In this document: positions 9,155 through 17,885 of the stretch, piece by piece
Layout: every line of letters begins with the position of its first letter
How positions within the stretch are numbered: position 1 is the first letter of the stretch
Assembly: GCA_964574325.1 (NCBI GenBank)
Contig: CAZNMY010000017.1
Span: forward strand, 14,828-78,827
DNA length: 64,000 bases
Source of the DNA: CAMDPA01 sp964574325
Lineage (GTDB): Bacteria > Pseudomonadota > Alphaproteobacteria > Rhizobiales > Hyphomicrobiaceae
Reading direction: 5' to 3'
Translations under genes and position numbers: made by a program
Notes under the pieces: generated by a model
What the model was told of the DNA's origin: nothing
The model's database searches: none
What the model saw: the letters and a program-made list of their open reading frames with translations, nothing else

Positions 9155-10498
9155 ATGTCCGCCCCCAAGCATCAACTGAGCGGCCTGCGACTGGCGACGG
9201 CCACGCTCGCCCTCGCCATGAGTGCCGGCACGCTGGGGGCAGGGGTGAGCATCGCCGCAACACCGCGCGATGGCGCGGCCGCCACCGGAACGCCGCCGCG
9301 AGCGGATCGCCTTCGAACGTCGCAAGCCGCGCCCGCCACTCCCGACAGGAACGCTCCGTCGAAGCCGCCTGAGGCCGCCGATCCCCGCGCCGGCGATCCG
9401 AGCTTCGAGCAGGCGCGCAAACTGATGCAGGCCATCGACGCGATCCTGCAGGACACCGCGAAGAACCGCACCGACGCCCGCAAGCTCCCGTCCAGGGAGG
9501 ACTTCCTGATCCCGCCGCTGTTCTCCGAGACGCGCGAGGATCGCGAGAAGAAAGTGCGTGACCTCCTCGACGGCGCAATGGGCGTCGTCACCGAGGTGCC
9601 CGTCGTCGATATTCAGAAGCGCATCGAGGAGCGCCGCAAGAACATCCGCGACCTCGAGGATCGCATCGTCAAACTGCGCGAGCGCCAATTGACCGCGCCC
9701 AAGGACGGTATGCTCCCCGGCATCATCACCGACACCGTCGACAGCCTGCAACGGGACCTGGATGACGCCGGCAAGCGGATCGCCGGCAATCGCGACGATA
9801 TCGGCAAGGCCAAGAAGGAAGTTGCCGACGCGCTCGCCAAGTCCGGCGTACAGATGAACCAGGCACAGGTCGACATGCTGCTCGACAGCGTCCTGTCGGG
9901 CGACCTCGTGCGCCTCATCGCCGTGTTCAACTCGGCGAAGGCCATCGACGGCCAGCTCGGCCGGCTGATGAACCAGTCCGGTGACAACCTCGGCGCGGCC
10001 CGCAAATACTTCGCGATGCATGCCGCCCTGTTCGCGATGCTCGTCCACGCTCAGGATGTCGCGATCGGCAAGATCGATACGCAATACATGCCCAAGCTCG
10101 AAGCGATCACGGCCGATATCGCCAAGGCGCGAACCCGCACGGAAGAGCTGCTGCGCGCCGACAATCGCCCCGATCAGCAGCGCACTCTGAAGGCCAACCG
10201 CGACAGCCAGAAGCTGTCGGAGGAAGCCGCCAAGGGGTATCGCCGCTTCCTGATGCAGCAGCGCGAGCAGCTCGCCGCCGCTCGCAAGCGCTCGGCACAT
10301 GATCTCCGCATCGCCGACAACACGTTCGAAACCGTCGAGGCGAGCTATCAGCTCCGCAACCTCATGCGCGACAGCGCGGCGTCCTTCGAGGCGATCCAGA
10401 AGCTGGAAGCCCCGACCTTCGAGCAGATCTTCAAGAACGAGGACCTTCGCCGCGAATTCGAGAACCTCACCCGCAAGCTCGACGCGCCCTCCAGCTGA
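9155..10498 (+). CDS. Secreted coiled-coil protein, function unknown
   Basis: 447 residues, GGAGGAG before the ATG. A signal peptide runs to about residue 35 (GVSIAA). The mature protein is hydrophilic and mainly helical, rich in Asp, Lys, Arg and Leu, with heptad-like stretches around 145-215 (IQKRIEERRKNIRDLEDRI), 195-225 and 300-370. No TM helix follows the signal, and no lipobox Cys is seen. I do not recognise the family. A periplasmic structural or envelope-associated protein is the most one can infer. It converges with the gtrA-like gene, 20 bases apart. Confidence 0.7.
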   Translation: MSAPKHQLSGLRLATATLALAMSAGTLGAGVSIAATPRDGAAATGTPPRADRLRTSQAAPATPDRNAPSKPPEAADPRAGDPSFEQARKLMQAIDAILQDTAKNRTDARKLPSREDFLIPPLFSETREDREKKVRDLLDGAMGVVTEVPVVDIQKRIEERRKNIRDLEDRIVKLRERQLTAPKDGMLPGIITDTVDSLQRDLDDAGKRIAGNRDDIGKAKKEVADALAKSGVQMNQAQVDMLLDSVLSGDLVRLIAVFNSAKAIDGQLGRLMNQSGDNLGAARKYFAMHAALFAMLVHAQDVAIGKIDTQYMPKLEAITADIAKARTRTEELLRADNRPDQQRTLKANRDSQKLSEEAAKGYRRFLMQQREQLAAARKRSAHDLRIADNTFETVEASYQLRNLMRDSAASFEAIQKLEAPTFEQIFKNEDLRREFENLTRKLDAPSS

Positions 10499-10519
10499 CG
10501 TAGCCGCGGATGCGGTGGC

Positions 10520-10897
10520 TCACCGCGTCGCACTGCCTGCGAACACCCAGCGCAACGAGACGACATAGTTCCAGACCAGCACGATGGCGGTCGCGGCGAT
10601 CTGCGCCAACAGGTAGTGAAGCCCCGCCGACAGCAACAGCCACATCACCGAGGTATTGACCGCGATCCCCATCCCCACCATCCCGACAAAACGCAGGAAA
10701 GTCGGGCCGATCGGCTCGCGCGATTGGAACGTGAAGATCCGTGTCGCCAGAAAATTGAAGACCGCGGAAATCGCGAACGCTGCACTCGAAACAACCGTCG
10801 TCGGCCCAAGCTGCAGGTGAACGCCTGCGATCAGCAGCGCGTATTGGAGCAGCGTGGCAAAGCCTCCGACGAATGCGAACCGGAGAAACCTCTCCAT
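10520..10897 (-). CDS. GtrA-family membrane protein
   Basis: 125 residues with four hydrophobic helices, the standard size and plan of the GtrA family (FVGGFATLLQYALL at the start, NFLATRIFTF in the middle, WNYVVSLRWVF at the end). GtrA-type proteins are thought to flip polyprenyl-phosphate-linked sugars across the inner membrane. It is the last of three genes on this strand, 45 bases after the GT2 transferase that would make such a lipid-linked sugar, so both are likely to act in one glycosylation pathway. Confidence 0.85.
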   Translation of the reverse strand: MERFLRFAFVGGFATLLQYALLIAGVHLQLGPTTVVSSAAFAISAVFNFLATRIFTFQSREPIGPTFLRFVGMVGMGIAVNTSVMWLLLSAGLHYLLAQIAATAIVLVWNYVVSLRWVFAGSATR

Positions 10898-10942
10898 GTC
10901 GTGCTCGAGTCCTGATGTTGATCAGTGGCGCCGTAAGGCGTC

Positions 10943-11974
10943 TCAGTCCCACGTCTTCACGTCGACGAGATAGCGTGGCCGCCGCTTCGTCTCGAGATAG
11001 ATCTTGCCGATGTACTCGCCGATGACGCCCAGAAACAGCAGTTGAATGCCGCCGAGGAAGTACATCGGGATCACGGTCGACGCCCAACCGGGTACGGCGC
11101 CGTCACCGAAATAGCGGACCATCAGCGCCCACAGCCCGAAACCCGTCGACAGCGTGGCGATCAAAACTCCCGTGACCGTCGCCATCCGCAACGGCACGAT
11201 CGAAAACGATGTGATCCCCTGCCACGCCAGCGCCAGCATCTTCGTCAGCGGATACTTCGAGACCCCCGCCGCGCGCTCGCGCCGCGCGTACTCGACGGTC
11301 TCGGACTTCAACCCGACGAGGGGCATGATGCCCCTGAGAAACAGGTTCGTCTCGTCGAACTCCCGCAACAGGCGCATCGCCCGCCGCGACATCAGCCGGT
11401 AGTCCGCGTGATTGAACACCACGGGCACGCCGAGAAACCGGAGGATGTGATAATAGCCTTCAGCGCTGACGCGCTTGGCGAAGCTGTCCGCCGTGCGATC
11501 GTTGCGCACGCCATAGACTGTCTCTGCGCCGCGGCCGTAGGCCTCGATCATCCGCTCGATGCAGGTCTCGTCATCCTGCATGTCGGCATCGATGGTGATG
11601 ATCGCATCGGCATCGACCTCCATCATGCCGGCGAGCACGGCGCCCTGGTGTCCGAAATTGCGCGCGAGCTTGATGCCCCTGACCATGGGAGATGCTGCGG
11701 AAAGTCGTTCGATGATCTCCCAGGTCCCGTCGCGACTGCCGTCGTCGACGAGATAGATGAAGCTGTCCTGCGCCACCACGCGGCGCTGCTTCAGGCCCGC
11801 CAGATAGCTGCCGATCGCGTCGACGGAACGCTCGAGCACTTCTTGTTCGTTGTAGCAGGGGATCACGATCGCCAGCGCCGGCTCCGGCCGCTTGCTCGCC
11901 GAAGCCTGCGATCGGTGCACGGTCTCCACGGAATTCCCCCCGCAGGTTCTGTCGTTCGGCTCGATCGTCAGCAT
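10943..11974 (-). CDS. GT2 glycosyltransferase, polyprenyl-phosphate sugar transferase (GtrB/DPM-like)
   Basis: 343 residues. The GT-A domain starts at about residue 33 with VIPCYNEQEVLERSV, then VDDGSRDGTWEII and ITIDADMQDD, whose Asp-x-Asp binds the metal and nucleotide sugar. Two TM helices near the C-terminus (about 255-280 and 295-320) mark the GtrB/ArnC/Dpm1 subgroup that transfers a sugar from a nucleotide donor to undecaprenyl phosphate. The ATG is a single base after the TGA of the upstream membrane transferase, so the two are translationally coupled. GtrA follows. Together they form a make-flip-transfer set for modifying an envelope glycan. Confidence 0.85.
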   Translation of the reverse strand: MLTIEPNDRTCGGNSVETVHRSQASASKRPEPALAIVIPCYNEQEVLERSVDAIGSYLAGLKQRRVVAQDSFIYLVDDGSRDGTWEIIERLSAASPMVRGIKLARNFGHQGAVLAGMMEVDADAIITIDADMQDDETCIERMIEAYGRGAETVYGVRNDRTADSFAKRVSAEGYYHILRFLGVPVVFNHADYRLMSRRAMRLLREFDETNLFLRGIMPLVGLKSETVEYARRERAAGVSKYPLTKMLALAWQGITSFSIVPLRMATVTGVLIATLSTGFGLWALMVRYFGDGAVPGWASTVIPMYFLGGIQLLFLGVIGEYIGKIYLETKRRPRYLVDVKTWD

Positions 11975-11975
11975 C

Positions 11976-13640
11976 TCATCGCACCTGAATTGGCCTGAGG
12001 ATGTGGAGATCGGCGCTGCGGTGCACGGTCTCGAATCGCCCCGCCCCCGACTTCGCGGCTCTCAGAATGTAGTCCTCGTCGGCATCGGGTTTGCCGAGCG
12101 GCAGGGTTGGAAACACCACGACATACTGGACGCCGAACGTCTCCGCCCGCTGCCGGACATCATCCGCCGACCAGACCCTTGCCGTCAGACGGCGCTCTGC
12201 CACGCCGACCGTCGGCCGTCCCAGAACGACATGCAGCGCCTGGGACTGATTGGACATCACGGGATGTTTCGTGGATGCCCCGGCGCGGAGCAAATCCCGT
12301 GCCGACATCGTCCCGACTTTCTGGGACAGAATGGCTTCGATGCGGGCGGGATAAGCGCCCCCTCGGATGAACTCCGCGAACGCGGCGAGGTATCCCAGCG
12401 TCACGAACGCGACGCTGGCGACCGCCGCGCGATGCCACCACAGCTCGGCCGACCCCGCCGCCGCAGCTGACGAGTTCCGCGGCCACAGCGCTGCGAAGCC
12501 GAGCAGGAGCATCGGCACGCACGGCACGAGATAACGCGCCTCGACCATCACGCCGGTTTTTCCCAGCGTCATCATCAAAAGGAGAACGACGGTCGCAGCC
12601 GAGCCGAGGAAAGCGAATATCGCGACGTAGAGACGCTCGTCGCGCTGGACGTACGCGCCCCAATCCTGCGCCGACAGCCGCTTGGCAACCCAGCCTCCCA
12701 ACGCGACGACGAGCGACAGGACGAGCAGCTTCCCATACCAGAACCGCATATCGCCCAGGAGGACCTGGATCGCCCACTTCGACTGCTGGTAGATCTCGCC
12801 GAACTGGAGCGCACGCGGCCCCTCGGGTCCCCCCGTCAAACGGCCCGTCACGACGTAGTTCCGTCCGAGCAAGAGCGCCACGACCAGCACGGCCGGCGCC
12901 ACCAGGGCGATCCCCGCCTTGATCGATGCCGGCGACATGCGGCCGCGCACAACCTGCAGCATGGCGACCAGCCCGAGCGATCCCACGAAAGCGACGCCGA
13001 GGTAGCGGAAGGTGCAGGCGAGGCCCACGCATAGCGACGCCGCGGCGAACAGCGCGAGCCGGTCGCGCTCTGCCCGCTCGCCCTCGGCGCGATCCTCCTC
13101 CGATTGCCTCGTCAGGCCCGCGTGAAGAAGGCTTGCACCCGCCACCAGACTGGCGATGAACAGAGGCTCGCTCAACACCTCGATGGTGAGCGAGAGTGCG
13201 GGAACATAGAGCACGTAGGCTATCGCCATGATGATGGCGCTGACGCGGTCGCCGTCGAGCAGGCGTGAGCACAGCCAGAAGACAAGAAGCGCCGTCCCGC
13301 AGTGCGCGACAGCACTGAGCAACCCGACGGCATGCAATCCCGAAAGTCCCGAAAGCGACGACAGCCCCGCCGCCAACAACGGCAACCCCGGCGGCCATAC
13401 CGTCTGCAGCGCGGGCATCCCGAACTGCGCCTGAACCTCGTAGTAGATCGTCGACGTCCTGATACCGTTGCCGGCGAGAATCTGCTCGATCGTGCTGAGG
13501 TACTGGGCACCGTCGTTGGCAACGTAGGCAGGCCCCGCCAGGAAGAGCGTCACCAACCCGACGCAGCCGATGAGCGCCAGCCCGGCCATCTCGACCGGTG
13601 TCCCCCGAAACCTCGCCCCTGAGCGGTGTGACAATGCCAA
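11976..13640 (-). CDS. GT39/ArnT-like integral membrane glycosyltransferase
   Basis: 554 residues, starting at a TTG at 13640 with GGGAGGA 9 bases upstream; an ATG 17 codons later is the alternative. The protein has about ten to twelve TM helices, with the first periplasmic loop carrying ANDGAQYLSTIEQIL, the place where acidic residues bind the lipid-linked donor in GT-C enzymes. The C-terminal 120 residues are soluble and probably periplasmic. Such proteins move a sugar from a polyprenyl-phosphate donor to lipid A, O-antigen or protein. It is the first gene of the operon with the GT2 and GtrA genes. The exact acceptor is not evident. Confidence 0.75.
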   Translation of the reverse strand: MALSHRSGARFRGTPVEMAGLALIGCVGLVTLFLAGPAYVANDGAQYLSTIEQILAGNGIRTSTIYYEVQAQFGMPALQTVWPPGLPLLAAGLSSLSGLSGLHAVGLLSAVAHCGTALLVFWLCSRLLDGDRVSAIIMAIAYVLYVPALSLTIEVLSEPLFIASLVAGASLLHAGLTRQSEEDRAEGERAERDRLALFAAASLCVGLACTFRYLGVAFVGSLGLVAMLQVVRGRMSPASIKAGIALVAPAVLVVALLLGRNYVVTGRLTGGPEGPRALQFGEIYQQSKWAIQVLLGDMRFWYGKLLVLSLVVALGGWVAKRLSAQDWGAYVQRDERLYVAIFAFLGSAATVVLLLMMTLGKTGVMVEARYLVPCVPMLLLGFAALWPRNSSAAAAGSAELWWHRAAVASVAFVTLGYLAAFAEFIRGGAYPARIEAILSQKVGTMSARDLLRAGASTKHPVMSNQSQALHVVLGRPTVGVAERRLTARVWSADDVRQRAETFGVQYVVVFPTLPLGKPDADEDYILRAAKSGAGRFETVHRSADLHILRPIQVR

Positions 13641-13995
13641 GTTCCCAGTCCTCCCTTTGCAGATCGAAGACGCACGACCAACTAGAACGCAAAGATCGGC
13701 ATACGTCCAGATCGCAGCGCATCACCTAACGGTCAAGACATTGGAAACTCGACAGTTAATCGCCGGGCCGCATGCACGATACCGGCACGACATCCCCCGG
13801 AAACGACGATCCCAGTGGAGATTTCATCGAACGATCCTGCAGTTGCCCCAGCAATCCTCGGCGTCATGGCCGCAAACCTGCAGGCGGCGCGCATTCCCCC
13901 CGCAAATGATCGACGGGACGACTTGCCCCGGATCCCCGTCGGGAAGAGCCGCACTGGATTGCACGGGCATTGCCCGCCGATACCGTCTCCAGGGA
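13641..13995. other. Intergenic stretch without a recognisable gene
   Basis: About 355 bases between the TTG start of the glycosyltransferase operon (minus strand) and the decayed receptor gene copy (plus strand). It must hold the promoter of the operon, and GGGAGGA at about 13650 is its ribosome site. Small frames here have no plausible protein features, and I see no palindrome of note. Confidence 0.5.
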
Positions 13996-14213
13996 ATGCC
14001 CGACGCGTTCACCAGGGCGCCGTCCATGCGGCTGGGTCGCTGCCGCGCTCGTCGCCGCGACGCTGACACCTGTACTGGTGCTGGCACCAGCACTGGCACC
14101 AGCACTGGCCAGCCTCCCGCTTGGCCTCAGCGAATTGTCCGCTTCATCATTCCGTTCGGCGCAGTTGCCGAGGCCGACATCGGCGCACCCATCTCCGCCG
14201 AACGACATCCTTT
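13996..14213 (+). pseudogene. Decayed 5' copy of a Bug/TctC receptor gene
   Basis: From the ATG at 13996 the DNA closely matches the first 210 bases of the intact receptor gene at 16190. Shared blocks include CACCAGGGCGC, GCTGCCGCGCTCGTCGCCGC, TGGCCTCAGCGAA, GTCCGCTTCATCATTCCGTT and GCCGACATCGGCGCAC. Insertions and deletions break the frame several times: the copy loses the reading frame within the signal peptide and ends in unrelated sequence about 14213. Its signal-peptide region has also expanded into a CTGG/CAGCAC repeat. It is a partial duplicate or a relic of a second receptor gene, and lies just upstream of the DGPF/sigma pair. Confidence 0.75.
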
Positions 14214-14336
14214 CCACCTGGCAGAACGCGTTCCATGAACTACGTTGAAGGGTATCCAACGTCGAAGAAAGAACTGTGGGTTGAAACTTCCTCGCGGGCT
14301 ATTGGACACCACGCACCGAATGATCAGGAGCCCCCG

Positions 14337-14708
14337 ATGCAATACGCCATCCTCTGCTATCACGACGAGAAGGTGACATCCGCCTGGTCGAAGGAGCACG
14401 ACGACGCCGTCATGGCCAAGCTCGGCGCGATCATGGAACGGCTCGCGAAGAACGGCCAACTCGGCCCCGTCGCTCGCCTGCTGCCGACCACCACGGCAAC
14501 GACGCTGCGCAAGGATCGCGAGCCGCCCCTCGTGATCGATGGCCCCTTCGCGGAGACCAAGGAGCAGCTGCTCGGCTTCTACATCGTCGACTGTCCTTCG
14601 CTCGATGAGGTCTTGGCGATCACCCGCGAGCTGGGCGAGGCCAATCCCGGCGGCGCCTACGAGATCCGGCCCGTCGGCGTCTTCTTCGACGCCCCGCGGA
14701 GCGACTGA
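14337..14708 (+). CDS. DGPF/YCII-family protein, partner of the ECF sigma factor
   Basis: 123 residues from the ATG at 14337, with AGGAG upstream. It starts MQYAILCYHDEK and contains IDGPFAETKEQLLGFYIVD, the DGPF signature after which the family was named (YCII-related fold). YCII proteins are small dimeric alpha/beta barrels, some with lyase or hydrolase activity, and the DGPF branch is regularly encoded beside ECF42 sigma factors. Its TGA overlaps the ATG of the sigma gene by one base (TGATG), so the two are co-translated. It is probably controlled by, or works with, that sigma factor. The biochemical activity is not known. Confidence 0.88.
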   Translation: MQYAILCYHDEKVTSAWSKEHDDAVMAKLGAIMERLAKNGQLGPVARLLPTTTATTLRKDREPPLVIDGPFAETKEQLLGFYIVDCPSLDEVLAITRELGEANPGGAYEIRPVGVFFDAPRSD

Positions 14709-15991
14709 TGACGGACGCGGCCTGGCTCGACAGCGTCCTCACCGCCGCGCGCCCCAAAGCCGTGGCAGCACTCCTGCGCTATTTCCGCGACCTCGACATC
14801 GCCGAGGAGGCGTATCAGGAGGCCTGCCTGCGAGCGCTCCGCAACTGGCCGAAGAACGGGCCGCCCCGCGATGCAGCCGCGTGGCTCATCATGGTCGGGA
14901 AGAATGCGGCCATCGATGCCGTCCGCCGCACGAGAAGAAACACGCCCCTGCCGCCCGAGGAGCAGATCTCGGATCTCGCGGACGTCGAGGCCCCGCGCAT
15001 CGACGCCTTGGACAACGCGGATTATCGGGACGACATCCTCCGGCTGCTTTTCATCTGCTGCCATCCAGACCTGCCCGCGACCCAGCAGATCGCACTGGCG
15101 CTCCGCATCGTATCCGGTCTCACCGTCAAGCAGATCGCGCGCGCGTTCCTCGTCTCGGAAGCCGCTATGGAGCAGCGCATCACGCGCGCCAAGGCCCGTA
15201 TCGCCAAGGCCGACGTGCCCTTCGAAACACCAAGCCCCGCGGAACGTGCCGAGCGCGTCGCAGCCGTCGCCGCGATGATCTACCTCGTCTTCAACGAAGG
15301 CTACACGACCGGAGCCGCCGCAGCAGCGACACCCGACGAAACAGGATCGGGCCTGTGCGAGGAAGCGATCCGTCTCGCCCGCCTGCTCCTCGGCCTTCAT
15401 CCCGGCGAACCCGAGATCATGGGACTCGCAGCCCTGCTGCTGCTCCAGCACGCGCGCTCTGCTGCTCGCTTCGACGAGAGCGGCGCGGCCGTCATGCTCG
15501 AACACCAGGACCGAACGCTCTGGAACCGCGCCCAGATCGCGGAAGGCCAGGCGCTCATCGACAAGGCGATCCGCCACCACACCCCCGGCCCCTACCAGAT
15601 CCAGGCCGCCATCGCCGCGCTCCACGCCCGAGCGAAACGCGCCGACGACACCGACTGGCGGCAGATCGAGCTGCTCTATGGCGCCCTCGAACGATTGCAG
15701 CCATCGCCCGTCGTCACGCTCAATCGCGCCGTCGCAGCTTCGAAGGCGCGCGGCCCCGAAGCTGCCCTCGCGATGGTCGAACCGCTCGCCACGGCACTCG
15801 CCAGCTATTTCTATTTCCACGGCGCCCGTGGCTCTTTCCTGCAGAAGTTGGGACGCGATGCCGAAGCGCGAACCGCGTTCGAGCGCGCGATCGCACTCGC
15901 CAATACGCCCGCCGAAGCCGCCCACATTCGCGCCGAGATCGAACGATTGTCGGCGAGCCCCGTCGCTCCCCGACGGCCGCCCGCGGAGTGA
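14708..15991 (+). CDS. ECF42-type RNA polymerase sigma factor with C-terminal TPR-like extension
   Basis: 427 residues, far longer than the usual 180-200 of an ECF sigma. Region 2 lies at about 20-75 (YFRDLDIAEEAYQEACLRAL, WLIMVGKNAAIDAVRR), and region 4 at about 128-166 (SGLTVKQIARAFLVSEAAM, then QRITRAKARI). The remaining 250 residues are helical, with MIYLVFNEGYTT and YFHGARGSFLQKLGR plus TPR-like repeats. This is the plan of the ECF42 group, where the extension replaces an anti-sigma factor and is needed for activity. No anti-sigma gene lies nearby, which agrees. Known ECF42 members switch on the adjacent DGPF gene, here the upstream coupled gene. The inducing signal is unknown. Confidence 0.9.
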   Translation: MTDAAWLDSVLTAARPKAVAALLRYFRDLDIAEEAYQEACLRALRNWPKNGPPRDAAAWLIMVGKNAAIDAVRRTRRNTPLPPEEQISDLADVEAPRIDALDNADYRDDILRLLFICCHPDLPATQQIALALRIVSGLTVKQIARAFLVSEAAMEQRITRAKARIAKADVPFETPSPAERAERVAAVAAMIYLVFNEGYTTGAAAAATPDETGSGLCEEAIRLARLLLGLHPGEPEIMGLAALLLLQHARSAARFDESGAAVMLEHQDRTLWNRAQIAEGQALIDKAIRHHTPGPYQIQAAIAALHARAKRADDTDWRQIELLYGALERLQPSPVVTLNRAVAASKARGPEAALAMVEPLATALASYFYFHGARGSFLQKLGRDAEARTAFERAIALANTPAEAAHIRAEIERLSASPVAPRRPPAE

Positions 15992-16189
15992 ACCGGCGAG
16001 TGAAAGGGCCAGCACGCGTCTCACCTTTCCCTCAGACCCGGTTCGAGCACCCGATCGACGATCGTCCTCGCCAACTCCCTCGGGCACGGCTATGAACGAT
16101 GCGTACAATTACTCATCATCCCGGGTCGGCTGGAACGCCGCGCCCCGCCACGGACATGCCGGGCTAAGCCTTATTCAGGGAGGACTCGA

Positions 16190-17206
16190 ATGCCCAACAC
16201 GATCACCAGGGCGCTGGCCTTACGGCTGCGCGCTGCCGCGCTCGTCGCCGCGACGCTGACGCTTACATTGGCACCTACCCTGACACCAGCCCTGGCCCAG
16301 CCCGCCGCGTGGCCTCAGCGAAATGTCCGCTTCATCATTCCGTTCGGCGCAGGTGCCGGCGCCGACATCGGCGCACGCCTCGTCGCTGAGCGTCTGCAGA
16401 AGAAGTGGGGCCACGCCATCGTCATCGAGAACAAGCCCGGCGGTGATGGAATCGTCGCGATTACCTCGTTCGTCGGCGCCAACGACGATCACGTCCTGCT
16501 CTATGCCGCGACCGGCTCTTTCACCGTGCATCCCTATCAGCGCGAAAAGCTGCCCTACGACCGCGAGCGAGACATCCTCCCCATCGCCCGCGTCGCCAAC
16601 ACGCTGCTCGGCGTGGCGGTTCCCGTGAGCTTCGGTGTCAATTCGCTGAAGGAACTGGTCGAGAAAGCACGCACGGAGCCCGGCAAGCTCAACGTCGCCC
16701 TCGTCCCCGGCATCACCGAGTTCGTCTGGGACGGCTTCACGAATGCCGAGAAGCTCAAAATCGCCAAGGTTCCCTATCGTGACATCGTTCAGGCCGTTCC
16801 CGATCTCGGCGAAGGCCGTATCCAGATCATGATGGCCTCGGTCGCAATTCTGCAGCCCGGCATCAACTCGGGGCGCTCGAAAATGCTCGCCCTGAACGGC
16901 CGCAGCCGCAACGAGAAGCTCGCCCCCGGCGTCGCCACCGCGATCGAATTGGGTTTCCAATCCCTCGAACTCGAAGGACTCACGGGTCTGCTCGGCCCGA
17001 AAACCATGTCGCTCGACCTGCGCCGGAAGATCGGCGCCGACGTCGTCGAGGCAGCACGGGATCCGGAAATCGCCAGCCGCCTTCTCTCGACCTTCCAGGC
17101 CGTCAACCCCGGTGGCCCCGAGGAATTCGGCAAAGCCATGCAGGACCAGAGCGAGCAGATCGCCGCCATTGCGAAGGCACTGAACATCCAGAAGAAGGCG
17201 CAATAG
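16190..17206 (+). CDS. Periplasmic Bug/TctC-type solute receptor
   Basis: 338 residues, GGGAGG 8 bases before the ATG. A signal peptide to about residue 36 (TPALAQ) precedes the mature start, WPQRNVRFIIPFGAGAGADI, the first pocket motif of Bug receptors. The second, VIENKPGGDGIVA, follows. Length and plan are normal for the family. No tctA or tctB is present, so it is an orphan receptor. A broken copy of its first 210 bases lies 2.2 kb upstream on the other side of the DGPF/sigma pair. A gap of about 200 bases separates it from the sigma gene, so it may have its own promoter. Confidence 0.87.
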   Translation: MPNTITRALALRLRAAALVAATLTLTLAPTLTPALAQPAAWPQRNVRFIIPFGAGAGADIGARLVAERLQKKWGHAIVIENKPGGDGIVAITSFVGANDDHVLLYAATGSFTVHPYQREKLPYDRERDILPIARVANTLLGVAVPVSFGVNSLKELVEKARTEPGKLNVALVPGITEFVWDGFTNAEKLKIAKVPYRDIVQAVPDLGEGRIQIMMASVAILQPGINSGRSKMLALNGRSRNEKLAPGVATAIELGFQSLELEGLTGLLGPKTMSLDLRRKIGADVVEAARDPEIASRLLSTFQAVNPGGPEEFGKAMQDQSEQIAAIAKALNIQKKAQ

Positions 17207-17268
17207 CTCGGGCGTGATTTCGTCGCGGTCCGCACTCGATCGCCATCAGCCGGCCGCGACGCCCCGTG

Positions 17269-17691
17269 TCATCGCCGATACGGAAAGCAGCGTGCCGGAT
17301 CGAGCGTCAGCCCGTAGTGCCGGGCGAGCGCTTTGATGTCCTCGCCGTACTTCGCATAGGGATCGGAATTCTTGTGGCCGACCACGATCGGCCGGAACGA
17401 CCGCTCGTCTTTCCCGGCCGGCGGCAGCATCGCCGTCGCCAGCCCGCCGCCGCTGGAATCCCGCAGCGTCAGGAACAGCGGCATCACCTTCAGCACATGC
17501 GCCTTCAATCCGATCTTCTTCTCGAACGCCATGCCGGTTGCCGGCGGCACGAAGCTCTTGGTCGCCTCCTCCACCGCCTGTGAGAAATATTTCTCGACAG
17601 AGTGCTCCATGAGCCGCGACTCCTGCGCCGCTTCTCCTTCGGTCTCGAACCGGAACCACGTACCGTTCGGGCCATCGCACACGAACTGCAT
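17269..17691 (-). CDS. Small cytoplasmic protein of unknown function
   Basis: About 140 residues. The ATG at 17691 (MQFVCDGPNGTWFRFE) has GGGAGG 8 bases upstream, and an in-frame ATG nine codons earlier is less likely. The protein has no signal peptide or TM helix. It carries FVPPATGMAFEKKIGLKAHV in the middle and a GGGLATAMLPPAGKDE segment, and ends LDPARCFPYRR. I do not recognise a family, but codon use fits a real gene and the protein has a balanced composition. It converges with the Bug receptor gene. Confidence 0.6.
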   Translation of the reverse strand: MQFVCDGPNGTWFRFETEGEAAQESRLMEHSVEKYFSQAVEEATKSFVPPATGMAFEKKIGLKAHVLKVMPLFLTLRDSSGGGLATAMLPPAGKDERSFRPIVVGHKNSDPYAKYGEDIKALARHYGLTLDPARCFPYRR

Positions 17692-17885
17692 CCGCTCATC
17701 CTCCCGGCAACCACCCACTGGTCATCTCGATGCGCTTCCGCTGCACAGCGTACGCAACCGCGAGCACCCCATTATAACACGCCTTGTGGCAATCTCCCGA
17801 CATCGATCGCAGCGATCCGGCGCAACACCTCTCCGCTTCGTGGCGCAACGCTCGAGCGTACTGGAGCGCACTGGCGCCCCCGTCC

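Noticed and set aside
13970..14248. A real 92-residue protein
   Set aside because: The frame is a by-product of the decayed receptor copy; homology to the intact gene shifts between frames.
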